This document shows, piece after piece, positions 23,999 to 32,777 of a stretch of DNA of 49,425 bases (positions are counted from its first letter, which is position 1; each line of letters opens with the position of its first letter). Under the pieces are notes generated by a model that saw only the letters and a list, made by a program, of their open reading frames with translations, was not told the DNA's origin and searched no databases. Made by a program: the position numbers and the translations under genes. Source of the stretch: an uncultured Bacteroides sp. (GTDB lineage Bacteria > Bacteroidota > Bacteroidia > Bacteroidales > Bacteroidaceae); NCBI GenBank assembly GCA_944320945.1, contig CALUJK010000008.1:1-49425 (forward strand). Reading direction: 5' to 3'.

Positions 23999-24916
23999 TT
24001 AATGTGGTAAATTTTTAAATTTCTGGGCTACCATCCGATAGGTGGGGATGTCTATGCCGTGTTGTTCGGCGGCGGCAATCATGTCGAATAATAGTCCCTG
24101 CACTTCGCTTTCGTGTCCGCGTGCCAAGTCTTTCTGCATGGAGGCGGTGCTGTGCGGGTCTAAACTGTCGATGATTTTCAGATTGTATGCCACCAGATCT
24201 TCTTTCGGCTCTATGCCCAATTTGCGGCCCAATGCGGCACTTTCGCGGGAGAGGCCGATAAATGTATCGCGCACGGGTCCCGGCTTCTGTACTTCGCCCA
24301 TAGGCACGTCGTAGTAGGCGCCTGTCACCGCCATAGCCGAGATGAATGACCACTTGACGAACGTGTCGCGGTTGATGTCATCGGAGATTTCGGCTTTGAT
24401 GCCGCTTTCCTGCAAGTCTTGTTGTACGGCTTCCAACGTTTCGCGGGAGACAGTTGTATCCCGATGTGCGCCATATACCAGCCGGAATATCTTGCCCATT
24501 TGTGTGATTTCTCCTTTTCCGGAGACAAAGCCCACGATGTAGATGCAGCCGTCCAGCACCGTTACACCGGGTGCCAGCCGTTGGATGCGCGGTCCCGTTC
24601 CATAGACGTTGAGAATGGGGATGACTACAGTTTCAGGTTTTGATGCCCGTTGTACCAAGCTGATGATGGAGTCAACGGAGTAACCTTTCACGCAGACAAA
24701 GATGACATCGGCTTTGCCTGTATATTCCTCGGCAGTGCAGGCTTGGATGCGGAGGGTGTGTTCACCTTTCAGGTCGCTGTGCAGACGCAAGCCGTGTTCG
24801 CGTATGGCAGCCAGATGCTCGCCGCGGGCAATGCAGGTCACGTCTTTACCTGCCAATGCCAAAAAAGCGGCGATACAGCCGCCTACGCCTCCGGTTCCTG
24901 CGATTAAGTAATTCAT
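23999..24916 (-). CDS. panE: 2-dehydropantoate 2-reductase family protein (PanE/ApbA)
   Basis: The 305-residue protein has an N-terminal Rossmann motif IAGTGGVGGCIAAFLA (residues 5-20), VFVCVKGYSVDS near 72-83 with the catalytic-type Lys, and KWSFISAMAVTG. The family's substrate-loop region is STASMQKDLARGHESEVQGL. The family reduces ketopantoate to pantoate with NADPH for coenzyme A synthesis, but paralogues act on other 2-keto acids. The assignment to panE proper is likely, not certain. It lies in the same minus-strand run as lgt. Confidence 0.85.
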   Translation of the reverse strand: MNYLIAGTGGVGGCIAAFLALAGKDVTCIARGEHLAAIREHGLRLHSDLKGEHTLRIQACTAEEYTGKADVIFVCVKGYSVDSIISLVQRASKPETVVIPILNVYGTGPRIQRLAPGVTVLDGCIYIVGFVSGKGEITQMGKIFRLVYGAHRDTTVSRETLEAVQQDLQESGIKAEISDDINRDTFVKWSFISAMAVTGAYYDVPMGEVQKPGPVRDTFIGLSRESAALGRKLGIEPKEDLVAYNLKIIDSLDPHSTASMQKDLARGHESEVQGLLFDMIAAAEQHGIDIPTYRMVAQKFKNLPH

Positions 24917-24934
24917 AATGATATAGTGTATAGT

Positions 24935-24966
24935 GATTAGCGGTTAGTGGTTAGGAGTTAGTAGTT
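24935..24966. repeat. Heptamer tandem repeat (GGTTAGT type)
   Basis: The units GATTAGC, GGTTAGT, GGTTAGG and AGTTAGT, then a partial AGTT, run from 24935 to 24966. They overlap the stop codon of the gene at 24958. Arrays like this are common between Bacteroides genes. Confidence 0.6.
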
Positions 24967-25773
24967 CTCCTTCCGTACATAGTTTTCTTTTTCCATGTGA
25001 TACAGTCCTTCGCCACGGTCGCCGTTCTTCAAGTCCTCCAGCTCTACCTTGAAGATGCGGTAGGGCAGGGTGGTCGTGTGTTTGGGGCGATCGACGGTCA
25101 GGAGGTAGGCATTGCCGTATTCGTCGGCAGAGTAGTATTCCTTGATTTCCTGCACCATCAATACGGGCACTTCTTCACCATCTAGCCATACCGTTGCTTT
25201 CAGTTGACAGGCGGGCGGGGCGGTAATGATGGCTTCGGCTTCCTCACTGGCTACTTGCTGTTGAATTTGGCTGAGGTCTTGTCCATGCACGGCTTCCTTG
25301 CCCTGCTTCATCCATTGCAGGAAGCGCGTCAGACTCATGGGGCGGACAAACAACTGGTAAGTGGGTACTCCGCCGGCGATTTGAAAGGCGTGTAGTCCGT
25401 AGACCTCCATGCGATGATAGCGGATGTCAAGGGTCGTGTCACGGTCAGCAATAAAGTTCCATGCCCAAAATTCCAGCCGCTGGTCAGCTTCTGGAAAGTT
25501 CTTGGCGGCAGTGTGCGGATAGGTGTCCAAACGGATGGCTGCCATGCTTTGGTAACGGCCTTTGGGAATGCGGGCGGTGTAGCGTCCTTCCCGATTGGTC
25601 AATACTGTCAATACATCGCTGAACGACGGATCCTGCCACATTACCGAGCAACTGTCGATGGGCCGTCCGTCGTAATCCGTTACTTGCCCGCTGATGGTTA
25701 CGGAGTCCCGCTGTTGGGCGTGACCGGCGGTAGCGGCCAGCAGGAATGAGAGTAGGAAAAGAATCTGTTTCAT
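24958..25773 (-). CDS. Secreted protein with carboxypeptidase-like regulatory domain
   Basis: The 271-residue protein has a signal peptide (MKQILFLLSFLLAATAGHAQ). A beta-sandwich of the carboxypeptidase regulatory type follows (VTISGQVTDYDGRPIDSC, then a TNREGRYTARIPKGRYQSMA strand pattern, residues about 25-90). The remaining 170 residues hold RMEVYGLHAFQIAGGVPTYQ and RPKHTTTLPYRIFKVELED and are not recognised. It is probably periplasmic or surface-located. The ATG overlaps the stop of the rhuM-type gene (ATGA). Confidence 0.7.
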   Translation of the reverse strand: MKQILFLLSFLLAATAGHAQQRDSVTISGQVTDYDGRPIDSCSVMWQDPSFSDVLTVLTNREGRYTARIPKGRYQSMAAIRLDTYPHTAAKNFPEADQRLEFWAWNFIADRDTTLDIRYHRMEVYGLHAFQIAGGVPTYQLFVRPMSLTRFLQWMKQGKEAVHGQDLSQIQQQVASEEAEAIITAPPACQLKATVWLDGEEVPVLMVQEIKEYYSADEYGNAYLLTVDRPKHTTTLPYRIFKVELEDLKNGDRGEGLYHMEKENYVRKENY

Positions 25774-26624
25774 AAGGGTGATGTTTGGATTCTGTCAAGC
25801 AATTCTTTCGCATCAAGGTGCAGGCGGGCGAAAGCAAACCATTTCTTGCCTAGGTCTTTCAGTGAGGCACCGATATGATAGACATCTGTGTCGATGAGCA
25901 GGAAGCGGTCATGTGCCTGTTTGCAGGTTAGCAACTCAATGGGCGGATATTCTTCGTTATGCCGTTCCAAGTCTAATGACAGACGTTTGTCAATCTTGGC
26001 TGTATAGATGGTGGCTTTCACACTTTGCCCCCTTTTACTGAGCATGAGCAAGGTTTTCTCATCCACATAGTTGTCTATCAATACAATGTTTCTATTGGCT
26101 GATTTAATTAAGTCGGTGGCGAAAGCGTAGGCATCGAATATCTGTCCGTCGAAGAAGATACCTTCCACGGGCGGCAGGGAAGTACGAACAAAGAAGTCAA
26201 TCTTCTCCGTATGGTCGGCTACGGTTTTTTCCAACTTATCGAGCCGATGGTTGATGGCGTAACCTTTCAGCAGATAGTCTTTTAGCACTCTTGTAGCCCA
26301 TTGGCGGAACTCTACGCCGCGCTGTGATTTGACTCGGTAGCCAACGGAAATGATAACATCCAAATTATAGTAGGCAATTTGGCGCTTCACTTTCCTTGTT
26401 CCTTCTTGTTGAACTGTCAAGGAATACTTGACAGTTGCCGACTCATCTAATTCTTTTTCTTTAAATACATTATGTGTGTGCAAGCTTATATTTTGCTTAC
26501 TGGTCTGGAACAGTTCGGCCATTTGTGCCTGGGTCAGCCACACGGTTTCATCTTCCAGCCGGACTTCCAGCCTGATGGCTTCTTCCGGCTGATAGAGTAT
26601 GATTTCGTTGTTTTTTTGCATCAT
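25770..26624 (-). CDS. RhuM-family protein with C-terminal PLD-like domain
   Basis: The 284-residue protein starts MMQKNNEIILYQPEEAIRLE. The RhuM core is WLTQAQMAELFQTSKQNISL (helix-turn-helix-like), then YYNLDVIISVGYRVKSQRGV, EFRQWATRVLKDYLLKGYAI and a short coiled coil. After about residue 165 a second part resembles one phospholipase-D half: NIVLIDNYVDEKTL, then AHDRFLLIDTDVYHIGASLK, an HxRx4D...GAS variant of the HKD motif with Arg for Lys. RhuM proteins are widespread and poorly understood; the PLD fold suggests nucleic-acid binding or cleavage. The ATG at 26624 lies 22 bases after ychF; longer upstream frames are antisense-like to ychF. Confidence 0.8.
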   Translation of the reverse strand: MMQKNNEIILYQPEEAIRLEVRLEDETVWLTQAQMAELFQTSKQNISLHTHNVFKEKELDESATVKYSLTVQQEGTRKVKRQIAYYNLDVIISVGYRVKSQRGVEFRQWATRVLKDYLLKGYAINHRLDKLEKTVADHTEKIDFFVRTSLPPVEGIFFDGQIFDAYAFATDLIKSANRNIVLIDNYVDEKTLLMLSKRGQSVKATIYTAKIDKRLSLDLERHNEEYPPIELLTCKQAHDRFLLIDTDVYHIGASLKDLGKKWFAFARLHLDAKELLDRIQTSPL

Positions 26625-26646
26625 CCGATTTTGCAGACTTTTACTG

Positions 26647-27750
26647 TTACACATTAAACCGGAAGTGCATGATGTCGCCGTCCTGCACCACGTAGTCCTT
26701 GCCTTCCACGGCCAGTTTTCCGGCTTCGCGTACGGCGGCCTCACTGCCATACTTGATGTAATCCTCGTACTTGATGACTTCGGCGCGGATAAATCCTTTC
26801 TCGAAATCGGTATGGATGACACCGGCGCGTTGCGGCGCTTTCCAACCCTTGCGGTACGTCCACGCCTTGACCTCCATTTCACCGGCAGTGATGAATGTTT
26901 CCAGATTCAGCAGCTTGTAAATCGCCTTGATAAGACGGTTGCAACCACTCTCTTTCAGTCCCAAATCTTCGAGGAACATCTGTTTCTCCTCATACGTTTC
27001 CAGTTCTGCGATGTCCGCTTCGGTCTGGGCAGAGATGACGATGAGTTCAGCGTCTTCGCCCTGAATGGCTTGCCGCACCTGTTCTACATACGCATTGCCC
27101 GTAGCGGCACTGGCGTCATCTACGTTGCACACGTAGAGCACCGGTTTCGTGGTGAGCAGGAACATCTGCTTGGCGCAGGTCTCTTCGTCCTCGTTCTCGC
27201 AAGTCACGGTACGGGCACTGCGTCCCTGTTCCAATGCCTCTTTGTAGCGCAGCAAAAGACCATATTCCGTCTTGGCCGACTTGTCACCACCCACTTTGGC
27301 TTGTTTCTCCACGCGCTTGATGCGATTTTCCACCGTTTCGAGGTCCTTCAGTTGCAGTTCGGTGTCGATGATTTCCTTGTCGCGCACCGGGTCCACCGAG
27401 CCATCCACGTGCACAATGTTGCCGTTGTCAAAGCAGCGCAACACGTGGATAATGGCGTCACACTCGCGGATGTTGCCTAAGAACTGATTACCCAATCCTT
27501 CGCCTTTGCTGGCACCCTTCACCAGTCCGGCGATGTCAACGATGTCGCACACAGCGGGCACGATACGTCCTGGATGAACCAGTTCGGCCAGTTTGGTCAG
27601 TCGTTCGTCCGGCACGGACACTTGCCCCATTTGGGCGTCGATGGTACAGAATGGAAAGTTTGCTGCCTGCGCCTTTGCGCTGGACAGACAGTTGAAAAGA
27701 GTGGATTTTCCCACATTGGGAAGTCCTACGATACCTGCTTTTAATGCCAT
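26647..27750 (-). CDS. ychF: Redox-responsive ATPase/GTPase YchF (Obg-like)
   Basis: The 367-residue protein is a typical YchF: GLPNVGKS (9-16) as Walker A, then DIVDIAGLVKGASKGEGLGN as the G3/switch region. A coiled-coil insert follows. The C-terminal TGS domain ends YGSEAAVREAGKLAVEGKDY and DIMHFRFNV. YchF prefers ATP over GTP and binds the ribosome. It is the first gene of the run ychF, rhuM-type, regulatory-domain protein, panE, lgt, with a consensus promoter about 150 bases upstream. Confidence 0.97.
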   Translation of the reverse strand: MALKAGIVGLPNVGKSTLFNCLSSAKAQAANFPFCTIDAQMGQVSVPDERLTKLAELVHPGRIVPAVCDIVDIAGLVKGASKGEGLGNQFLGNIRECDAIIHVLRCFDNGNIVHVDGSVDPVRDKEIIDTELQLKDLETVENRIKRVEKQAKVGGDKSAKTEYGLLLRYKEALEQGRSARTVTCENEDEETCAKQMFLLTTKPVLYVCNVDDASAATGNAYVEQVRQAIQGEDAELIVISAQTEADIAELETYEEKQMFLEDLGLKESGCNRLIKAIYKLLNLETFITAGEMEVKAWTYRKGWKAPQRAGVIHTDFEKGFIRAEVIKYEDYIKYGSEAAVREAGKLAVEGKDYVVQDGDIMHFRFNV

Positions 27751-27807
27751 ATTTTTGTTGTTTTTATAATTTTAGAAGATAGGGAGACAAATCAAGGTAA
27801 CTGAAGC

Positions 27808-27843
27808 TGTCTCAAAATGACATTCAGTCTCTATATTGAGACA
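27808..27843. repeat. 8-bp inverted repeat TGTCTCAA/TTGAGACA in the ychF leader
   Basis: Arms 27808-27815 and 27836-27843 flank a 20-base loop within the predicted 5' leader. TGTCTCAA also ends the dispersed repeats at 4117 and 41480, so this may be a remnant of that family rather than a regulator. Confidence 0.45.
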
Positions 27844-27898
27844 ACCTCGCGTATTCCCACCGATTTATCAGCCGATAATACTGATTTACAGTACGCGG

Positions 27899-27930
27899 CA
27901 AAGGTACGGATTTACTGGGATATGAACAAA
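27899..27930 (-). promoter_or_regulatory. Consensus promoter of ychF
   Basis: The minus strand reads TTTG at 27930-27927, a 20-base spacer and TACCTTTG at 27906-27899. Transcription should start near 27893, giving a leader of about 140 bases. Confidence 0.65.
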
Positions 27931-28049
27931 GAAATCCGTACAGCTCTGTCCGGGTGTCCCCTGATTGATTAAAGAATGTTATATTCCTCTTCTCTGTATT
28001 AACTTTTCTCCATGCTCCAAGTCTTATTACATGTTCGGGCGCTATTACT

Positions 28050-30818
28050 ATGAAATGCTTGTGGACAGTCATTACGCTATTCTTCCTTTTCGTCCCTTTG
28101 GGGGGATATGGACAAGAGAGAGGCAATATCGAACTCTGCCTGTGCGACTCTGTGGATGGTGAAGCAGTCGAAGGAGCAGTGGTGGAATTGGTGTATCTGC
28201 CTGATTCCACCAAGTATCATGCCGTGAGTTATAGTGGTGGAAAGGCCACATTCCAAAAACTTCTTTACGGAAATTATAGTGTGACGGCTACGTTTTTGGG
28301 TTATGAACCTGCACGTCGTCGGATACATTTGGACTGTCCGTCGCTTCGTCCGGATACGCTATGGATGCGTCCCGGTTCGCTGTTGTTGGATGAAGTCGTC
28401 GTAAGTACTCCTGCCTTGCGTTCTACGCAGAACGGCGATACACTCAGCTATCATGCAGATTCCTACAAAGTCGTGTTGGGAGCTAATTCAGAATCCTTAA
28501 TCCGGAAGATGCCGGGCATATCAGTCTCAGACCGGGGCGTGGAGGCACACGGGCGTAACGTGCAGAAGATTATGGTGGACGGAGAGGAGTTTTTCGGTAA
28601 CGATGTACTTTCGGCCTTGAAAAACATTCCTGCGGATATGGTAGAAGATGTAGAAGTATTCAATAAACTGAGCGATGAGGCCGAACTTACAGGCGTGGAC
28701 GACGGGCGGGGTTATACCGCCATCAACATTCGCACCAAGCCCGACCGCCGTAAGGGCGTTTTCGGACGGCTGTATGCCGGCTATGGGATTCCGGACAAGT
28801 ACGTTGCCGGTGGAAATGTCAATAACTTCCATTCCAAATACCGCCTTTCGCTCGTGGGGCTGGCCAATAATATCAGCTTGCACAATTTTGTAACCGAAGA
28901 TATTGTCGGAATGGCCGAGGAAGGAGCCAAGAACGGGCGCTCCAATTTTGCCGTCAAGCCCATGCCCGGTATCTCCTCCGTACAGTCCGTAGGGGCAAAC
29001 TTCAATAACAGCTGGTTTTCGGGCAGCTATTTCTTCAACCGGACGGACAACAGCAACCTTTCTACTTCGCTGCGGGAGAACCTGAACAACGCAGAGAAAA
29101 TCCAACAGACTGAGACAGAGAAAGACTTCGACGCTTTGAACTTTAACCATCGCTTTTCCGCAAGAATGAAGTTCAATGTCAAAGAGCGTCACAGCTTTAT
29201 CATCCGTCCGTCGCTGAATATACAGAATCTTTCGGACGGTTCCAGCCAGCAGAGTTCCGTACACAACATTTTTGGAGAGGATGACGTCCGCTTCCTTCGC
29301 AACCGGCTTTCGAATAACCGGAACAGACGTTTGGGCATCAATCTGTCCAATACCCTGAACTATCGCTATCGCTTTCACAAAAAAGGCCGTGCGTTCTCCC
29401 TGTCATTGTCAGGCAGTTACTACGAGAACGAAGTGGATGCCACCAACGAACAGTACACTTTCCGTAATCCGGACACGCCGGTCGACCCCTCGTTGGCAAA
29501 CTCGGTCTCTGCACAGCAAAGTTCCCGCATGACGCGACGGGTGACGGCCCGCACGGGGCTGACTTACACAGAACCGTTGAGCCGCCGGCTCCGCATGAGT
29601 TGGGAGTATGCTTTCACCTACAATCGTAGCGAGGCGGATAAAGACGTTTTCCTGCGGGATGAAGAGACGGGCGAACTAAGCCCCACCGCAGACGAGCGGC
29701 AATCCAATGAGAACAGCGGCACCTACCTCACTCACAAGATAGGCCCCCGCTTCCAGTATGCTTTCCGCAAGACTTCCGTGACGATAGGAGGGGCTTTCCA
29801 GCATGTGGACTTTCGGGGAGAGAGCATCCGTCCGGCAGCAGAAGATACGCACAAGCCGTTCAATAATCTGACTTATGAAGTTGTAGCCAATCTCACCATC
29901 GACAGGCAGAACACTATCCGCATCGATGCCAAGGGTCGTACGGTGAATCCATCCGTCACGATGTTGCAGAACGTGGTCAATCTGGCCAATCTGAGCCGTG
30001 TCAGTGCGGGAAATCCTGACCTCTCGCCTTCGTATCTGCATGACTGGGGCGTGCGCTATATACATACCAATTCGCAGAAGGGCAGCACCGTGTCGGTGTC
30101 GCTTAATTATAACGGCAGTGGCAATTACATCGGCGATTCATTGGTGGTGGACCAACCGGACTTTGTGGTGACGGAAGGTATGAAACTTGGTGAGGGCAAT
30201 ATGTTTGTCCGTCCGGTTAATATCGGAGGATATCACCGCCTGCAAGGCAAGATAATATATGGTTTTCCGGTGAATTTGTTGCGCAGCAATCTGAATCTTC
30301 AGGCGCAGGCAGCCATGAATGTTCTGCCGGGAATCGTCAATGGAGAATGTACGCCTGTGCATCGCAATGACTACACGCTGGGCGCTTCCCTGGCAAGCAA
30401 CATTAGCGAGGATGTGGATTTCCGTGTCGGTTATGCGGGGCGGTATGTGCAGGGCGAGTTTACGACCAAGGCAGGCCAGGTCAGCAACGACTATTTTACG
30501 CATTCCGTTTCGGGCGAGTTTAAATGGGCTTTTTGGCGTGAGTTCACCTTTACCAGTTCGCTGTTGTTCCGACAGGACAAAGGTATCTCTGCTCCATTTA
30601 ACGACAAGATACTGCTATGCAATCTGTATCTGGGCAGGCGGATTTTTCGGAATCATTTGGGAGAAATCAGCATCGGCGTCAATGATCTTTTCAATAATAA
30701 TGTTCATCGTTATGTCCATACCATTAACACATCGGGCACAAACAATGTCGTCAATCAGGGAATCGGGCGCTATGTCGCATTTCAGTTTGTCTGGCATTTG
30801 AGAAATTATCGGAAATAG
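28050..30818 (+). CDS. Outer-membrane beta-barrel protein (TonB-receptor-like, OMP_b-brl_3 type)
   Basis: The 922-residue protein has a signal peptide (MKCLWTVITLFFLFVPLGGYG) and an N-terminal carboxypeptidase regulatory-like sandwich (to about residue 110). The plug-like region has LLLDEVVVSTPALRSTQNGD, then IRKMPGISVSDRGVEAHGRN, VMVDGEEFFGND-type strands and LKNIPADMVEDVEVFN. A long aromatic/Asn-rich barrel follows to the C-terminus. It fits the outer-membrane beta-barrel family related to TonB-dependent receptors, not SusC, and no SusD is adjacent. The substrate is unknown. A weak -7-like TAACTTTT lies at 28000-28007. The gene is intact. Confidence 0.85.
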   Translation: MKCLWTVITLFFLFVPLGGYGQERGNIELCLCDSVDGEAVEGAVVELVYLPDSTKYHAVSYSGGKATFQKLLYGNYSVTATFLGYEPARRRIHLDCPSLRPDTLWMRPGSLLLDEVVVSTPALRSTQNGDTLSYHADSYKVVLGANSESLIRKMPGISVSDRGVEAHGRNVQKIMVDGEEFFGNDVLSALKNIPADMVEDVEVFNKLSDEAELTGVDDGRGYTAINIRTKPDRRKGVFGRLYAGYGIPDKYVAGGNVNNFHSKYRLSLVGLANNISLHNFVTEDIVGMAEEGAKNGRSNFAVKPMPGISSVQSVGANFNNSWFSGSYFFNRTDNSNLSTSLRENLNNAEKIQQTETEKDFDALNFNHRFSARMKFNVKERHSFIIRPSLNIQNLSDGSSQQSSVHNIFGEDDVRFLRNRLSNNRNRRLGINLSNTLNYRYRFHKKGRAFSLSLSGSYYENEVDATNEQYTFRNPDTPVDPSLANSVSAQQSSRMTRRVTARTGLTYTEPLSRRLRMSWEYAFTYNRSEADKDVFLRDEETGELSPTADERQSNENSGTYLTHKIGPRFQYAFRKTSVTIGGAFQHVDFRGESIRPAAEDTHKPFNNLTYEVVANLTIDRQNTIRIDAKGRTVNPSVTMLQNVVNLANLSRVSAGNPDLSPSYLHDWGVRYIHTNSQKGSTVSVSLNYNGSGNYIGDSLVVDQPDFVVTEGMKLGEGNMFVRPVNIGGYHRLQGKIIYGFPVNLLRSNLNLQAQAAMNVLPGIVNGECTPVHRNDYTLGASLASNISEDVDFRVGYAGRYVQGEFTTKAGQVSNDYFTHSVSGEFKWAFWREFTFTSSLLFRQDKGISAPFNDKILLCNLYLGRRIFRNHLGEISIGVNDLFNNNVHRYVHTINTSGTNNVVNQGIGRYVAFQFVWHLRNYRK

Positions 30819-30873
30819 GTCTGACGTCCGGGAAAAAGATTGCATGAAGTATCGGAAAGTTTCCACTTGATGT

Positions 30874-30903
30874 TTTGCAGTTACGCCGATAGTTTTATTT
30901 TTG
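30874..30903 (+). promoter_or_regulatory. Orphan promoter-like site
   Basis: TTTG (30874-30877), an 18-base spacer and TATTTTTG (30896-30903) resemble the consensus on the plus strand. No gene follows on that strand, only a strong terminator at 31007-31097. It could drive an RNA of about 190 nt, or be a chance match in AT-rich DNA. Confidence 0.3.
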
Positions 30904-31006
30904 CTTTGATGGTGCTTAAATAGGTTTTAGTTAAGATGAAACCGAACTATCTGATAATCGTGCAGCTGCATCTGTAAAGTACAATGCGGATGCGATATAA
31001 AACCCG

Positions 31007-31097
31007 ACACAAAAAGATTCGGACTTCTTCGCAACTTGTCTGTTCCTCCGGTGAAAGGAGCAAGCTGAATTGCGAAGAAGTCCGAATCTTTTTGTGT
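31007..31097. terminator. 28-bp perfect inverted repeat between convergent genes
   Basis: Arms 31007-31034 and 31070-31097 are exact complements over 28 bases, with a 35-base loop that can form its own small stem (CTCC/GGAG). The left arm has an A-run and the right a T-run, so it acts on both strands. It lies between the beta-barrel gene (+) and the SusD gene (-). It is longer than most intrinsic terminators in the window. Confidence 0.8.
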
Positions 31098-31111
31098 TTT
31101 AAGGCCGTTTA

Positions 31112-32764
31112 TTACCAGTTAGGATTTTGCTTGATGTTCGGCATCAAGTCTTTGTCACGCTGCGGAATGGGGAGCAACTCGTGCTTACCTTTCGTGGTAT
31201 AATCTACTGCCGTAAAGGTGGCGCCGGCCATCCAGTCGAATACGCGCTGAGCAGTGCTGACGATGGTTTCATAGTAGATTCCCCAACGTACCAGGTCGAC
31301 ACGGCGATGTCCTTCGAACGCCAACTCATAAGCACGCTCGTCGCGCACAGCCTGGCGGAATTCTTCTTGACTCATGTTGGCACGCAGGTCGCAAACGGAA
31401 TTGGCGACATTCAACGGTAGTCCGAAACCACGGCGACGTACCATATTGACAGCGGCATAGGCATCGTCCGTGGGACCGCCTTTCCATTCGTTCAAAGCTT
31501 CTGCATAGAGCAGCAGCACGTCAGCATAGCGCAATACATACCAGTTGATGTTCGACTTGTCGTTGTTGACCAATACATTGCTTGCATTGACATATTTCTC
31601 CGTATCCCACTTGGCAGGTGTCATGTTCTGCCATCCGGTAGCACCTTCGGCAACGGTCTTGTCGGCAACCAGCTGCTGTTTTTCGGTACCTACATACTTG
31701 TAGGTGGCTATTGACAGCTCGCGACGCAAATCGCTCGGATAATTGGTCTCCCAGTCGATATAGAAAGGAGCCACTACCTTTACATTGCCGGCATTACGTC
31801 CGCGCGTACCCGGTATCTCGTTCGCATTCACACCATTCCATTTACCTACACGTCCACAAGGGTCTTCCGAGTTGGTTCCGGTCACTGTAGGTGCATAGAA
31901 GCTCACCTCTATCAGGCTTTCTGTCGGATCCCAGATGCCGTTGCAGGTGTTCTGCCACAACGTTTCGTAATTGCTCAGCAGATTGTGTTTTCCGGACTCG
32001 ACAAGGATGCGTGCCGTAGTGGCAGCCAGTTCCCATTTCGATGTATCATGTACGGGATAGCTGGCCCACGTAGCATACACTTTCGTCAGTAAGCCCAATG
32101 CCGCACCGCGTGAGAAGCGGAAACTGTTGTCCGAGCGTACATCATCGTTTGTGGCGTATGGCAGATGCTCGACAGCATATTTCAAGTCTTCCTCAATGAA
32201 GGCATATACCTCTTCGGGAGCAGCCTGCACAAATTCTGAATTCTTCTTATAGGAATCAGCCGTAGTCTCCATCAGAATAATATTGCCATAATAACGCAGC
32301 AGCTCGAAATAATAGAGTGCACGCAAGGCGCGGGCTTCGGCGATGTAAATATCGGCTTTCTGCTTGTCCAATGCCGTGAAGTAAGGATAACGTGTGGCAA
32401 TGGTTTCCAAGAAATCATTGGCCGTATAAATGGCTGCATACAGGTCGCGCCACGTATTTTGCACATAGGAGTCACTGGTGGTCATGGAGTTGGTCGTCAC
32501 CTGTCGGTAACCGGTGGTACCGCCCGTACATTGAGATAAGTCGGTACTCATATCAAACAACATCGAGAGGTTCATGCCATACACGGCATCGGACACCATG
32601 CCGCGATATACACCCAGCAGTACCACTTCGGCCTCACTGGCATCGTTCATAAATTCCGGTTTCTCAATTTGAGACTGTGCTTCTTCCTGAAGCATGTCCT
32701 GGCAGGAGGAGGTCAATGTCAGTCCTCCCGCCAATATGGTAGCATAAATAAATTTCTTCATCAT
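31112..32764 (-). CDS. SusD/RagB-family outer-membrane lipoprotein
   Basis: The 550-residue protein binds glycans at the cell surface and lids the SusC transporter. The signal peptide ends in a lipobox with Cys21 (LTSSCQDMLQEE); acidic residues soon after Cys fit surface export. Typical SusD parts are AEARALRALYYFELLRYYGN, NWYVLRYADVLLLYAEALNE, AVNMVRRRGFGLPLN and DERAYELAFEGHRRVDLVRW, ending in LLPIPQRDKDLMPNIKQNPN. It is the last gene of the heparinase-type locus, 13 bases after the SusC gene. The predicted ligand is a sulfated or uronate-containing glycan by association only. Confidence 0.95.
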   Translation of the reverse strand: MMKKFIYATILAGGLTLTSSCQDMLQEEAQSQIEKPEFMNDASEAEVVLLGVYRGMVSDAVYGMNLSMLFDMSTDLSQCTGGTTGYRQVTTNSMTTSDSYVQNTWRDLYAAIYTANDFLETIATRYPYFTALDKQKADIYIAEARALRALYYFELLRYYGNIILMETTADSYKKNSEFVQAAPEEVYAFIEEDLKYAVEHLPYATNDDVRSDNSFRFSRGAALGLLTKVYATWASYPVHDTSKWELAATTARILVESGKHNLLSNYETLWQNTCNGIWDPTESLIEVSFYAPTVTGTNSEDPCGRVGKWNGVNANEIPGTRGRNAGNVKVVAPFYIDWETNYPSDLRRELSIATYKYVGTEKQQLVADKTVAEGATGWQNMTPAKWDTEKYVNASNVLVNNDKSNINWYVLRYADVLLLYAEALNEWKGGPTDDAYAAVNMVRRRGFGLPLNVANSVCDLRANMSQEEFRQAVRDERAYELAFEGHRRVDLVRWGIYYETIVSTAQRVFDWMAGATFTAVDYTTKGKHELLPIPQRDKDLMPNIKQNPNW

Positions 32765-32777
32765 ATTCTCTTCTTTT

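Noticed and set aside
26625-26882. N-terminal extension of the RhuM-type gene by 86 codons
   Set aside because: These codons are ychF coding sequence in another frame and are Arg/Ser/Thr-rich without similarity to RhuM proteins.
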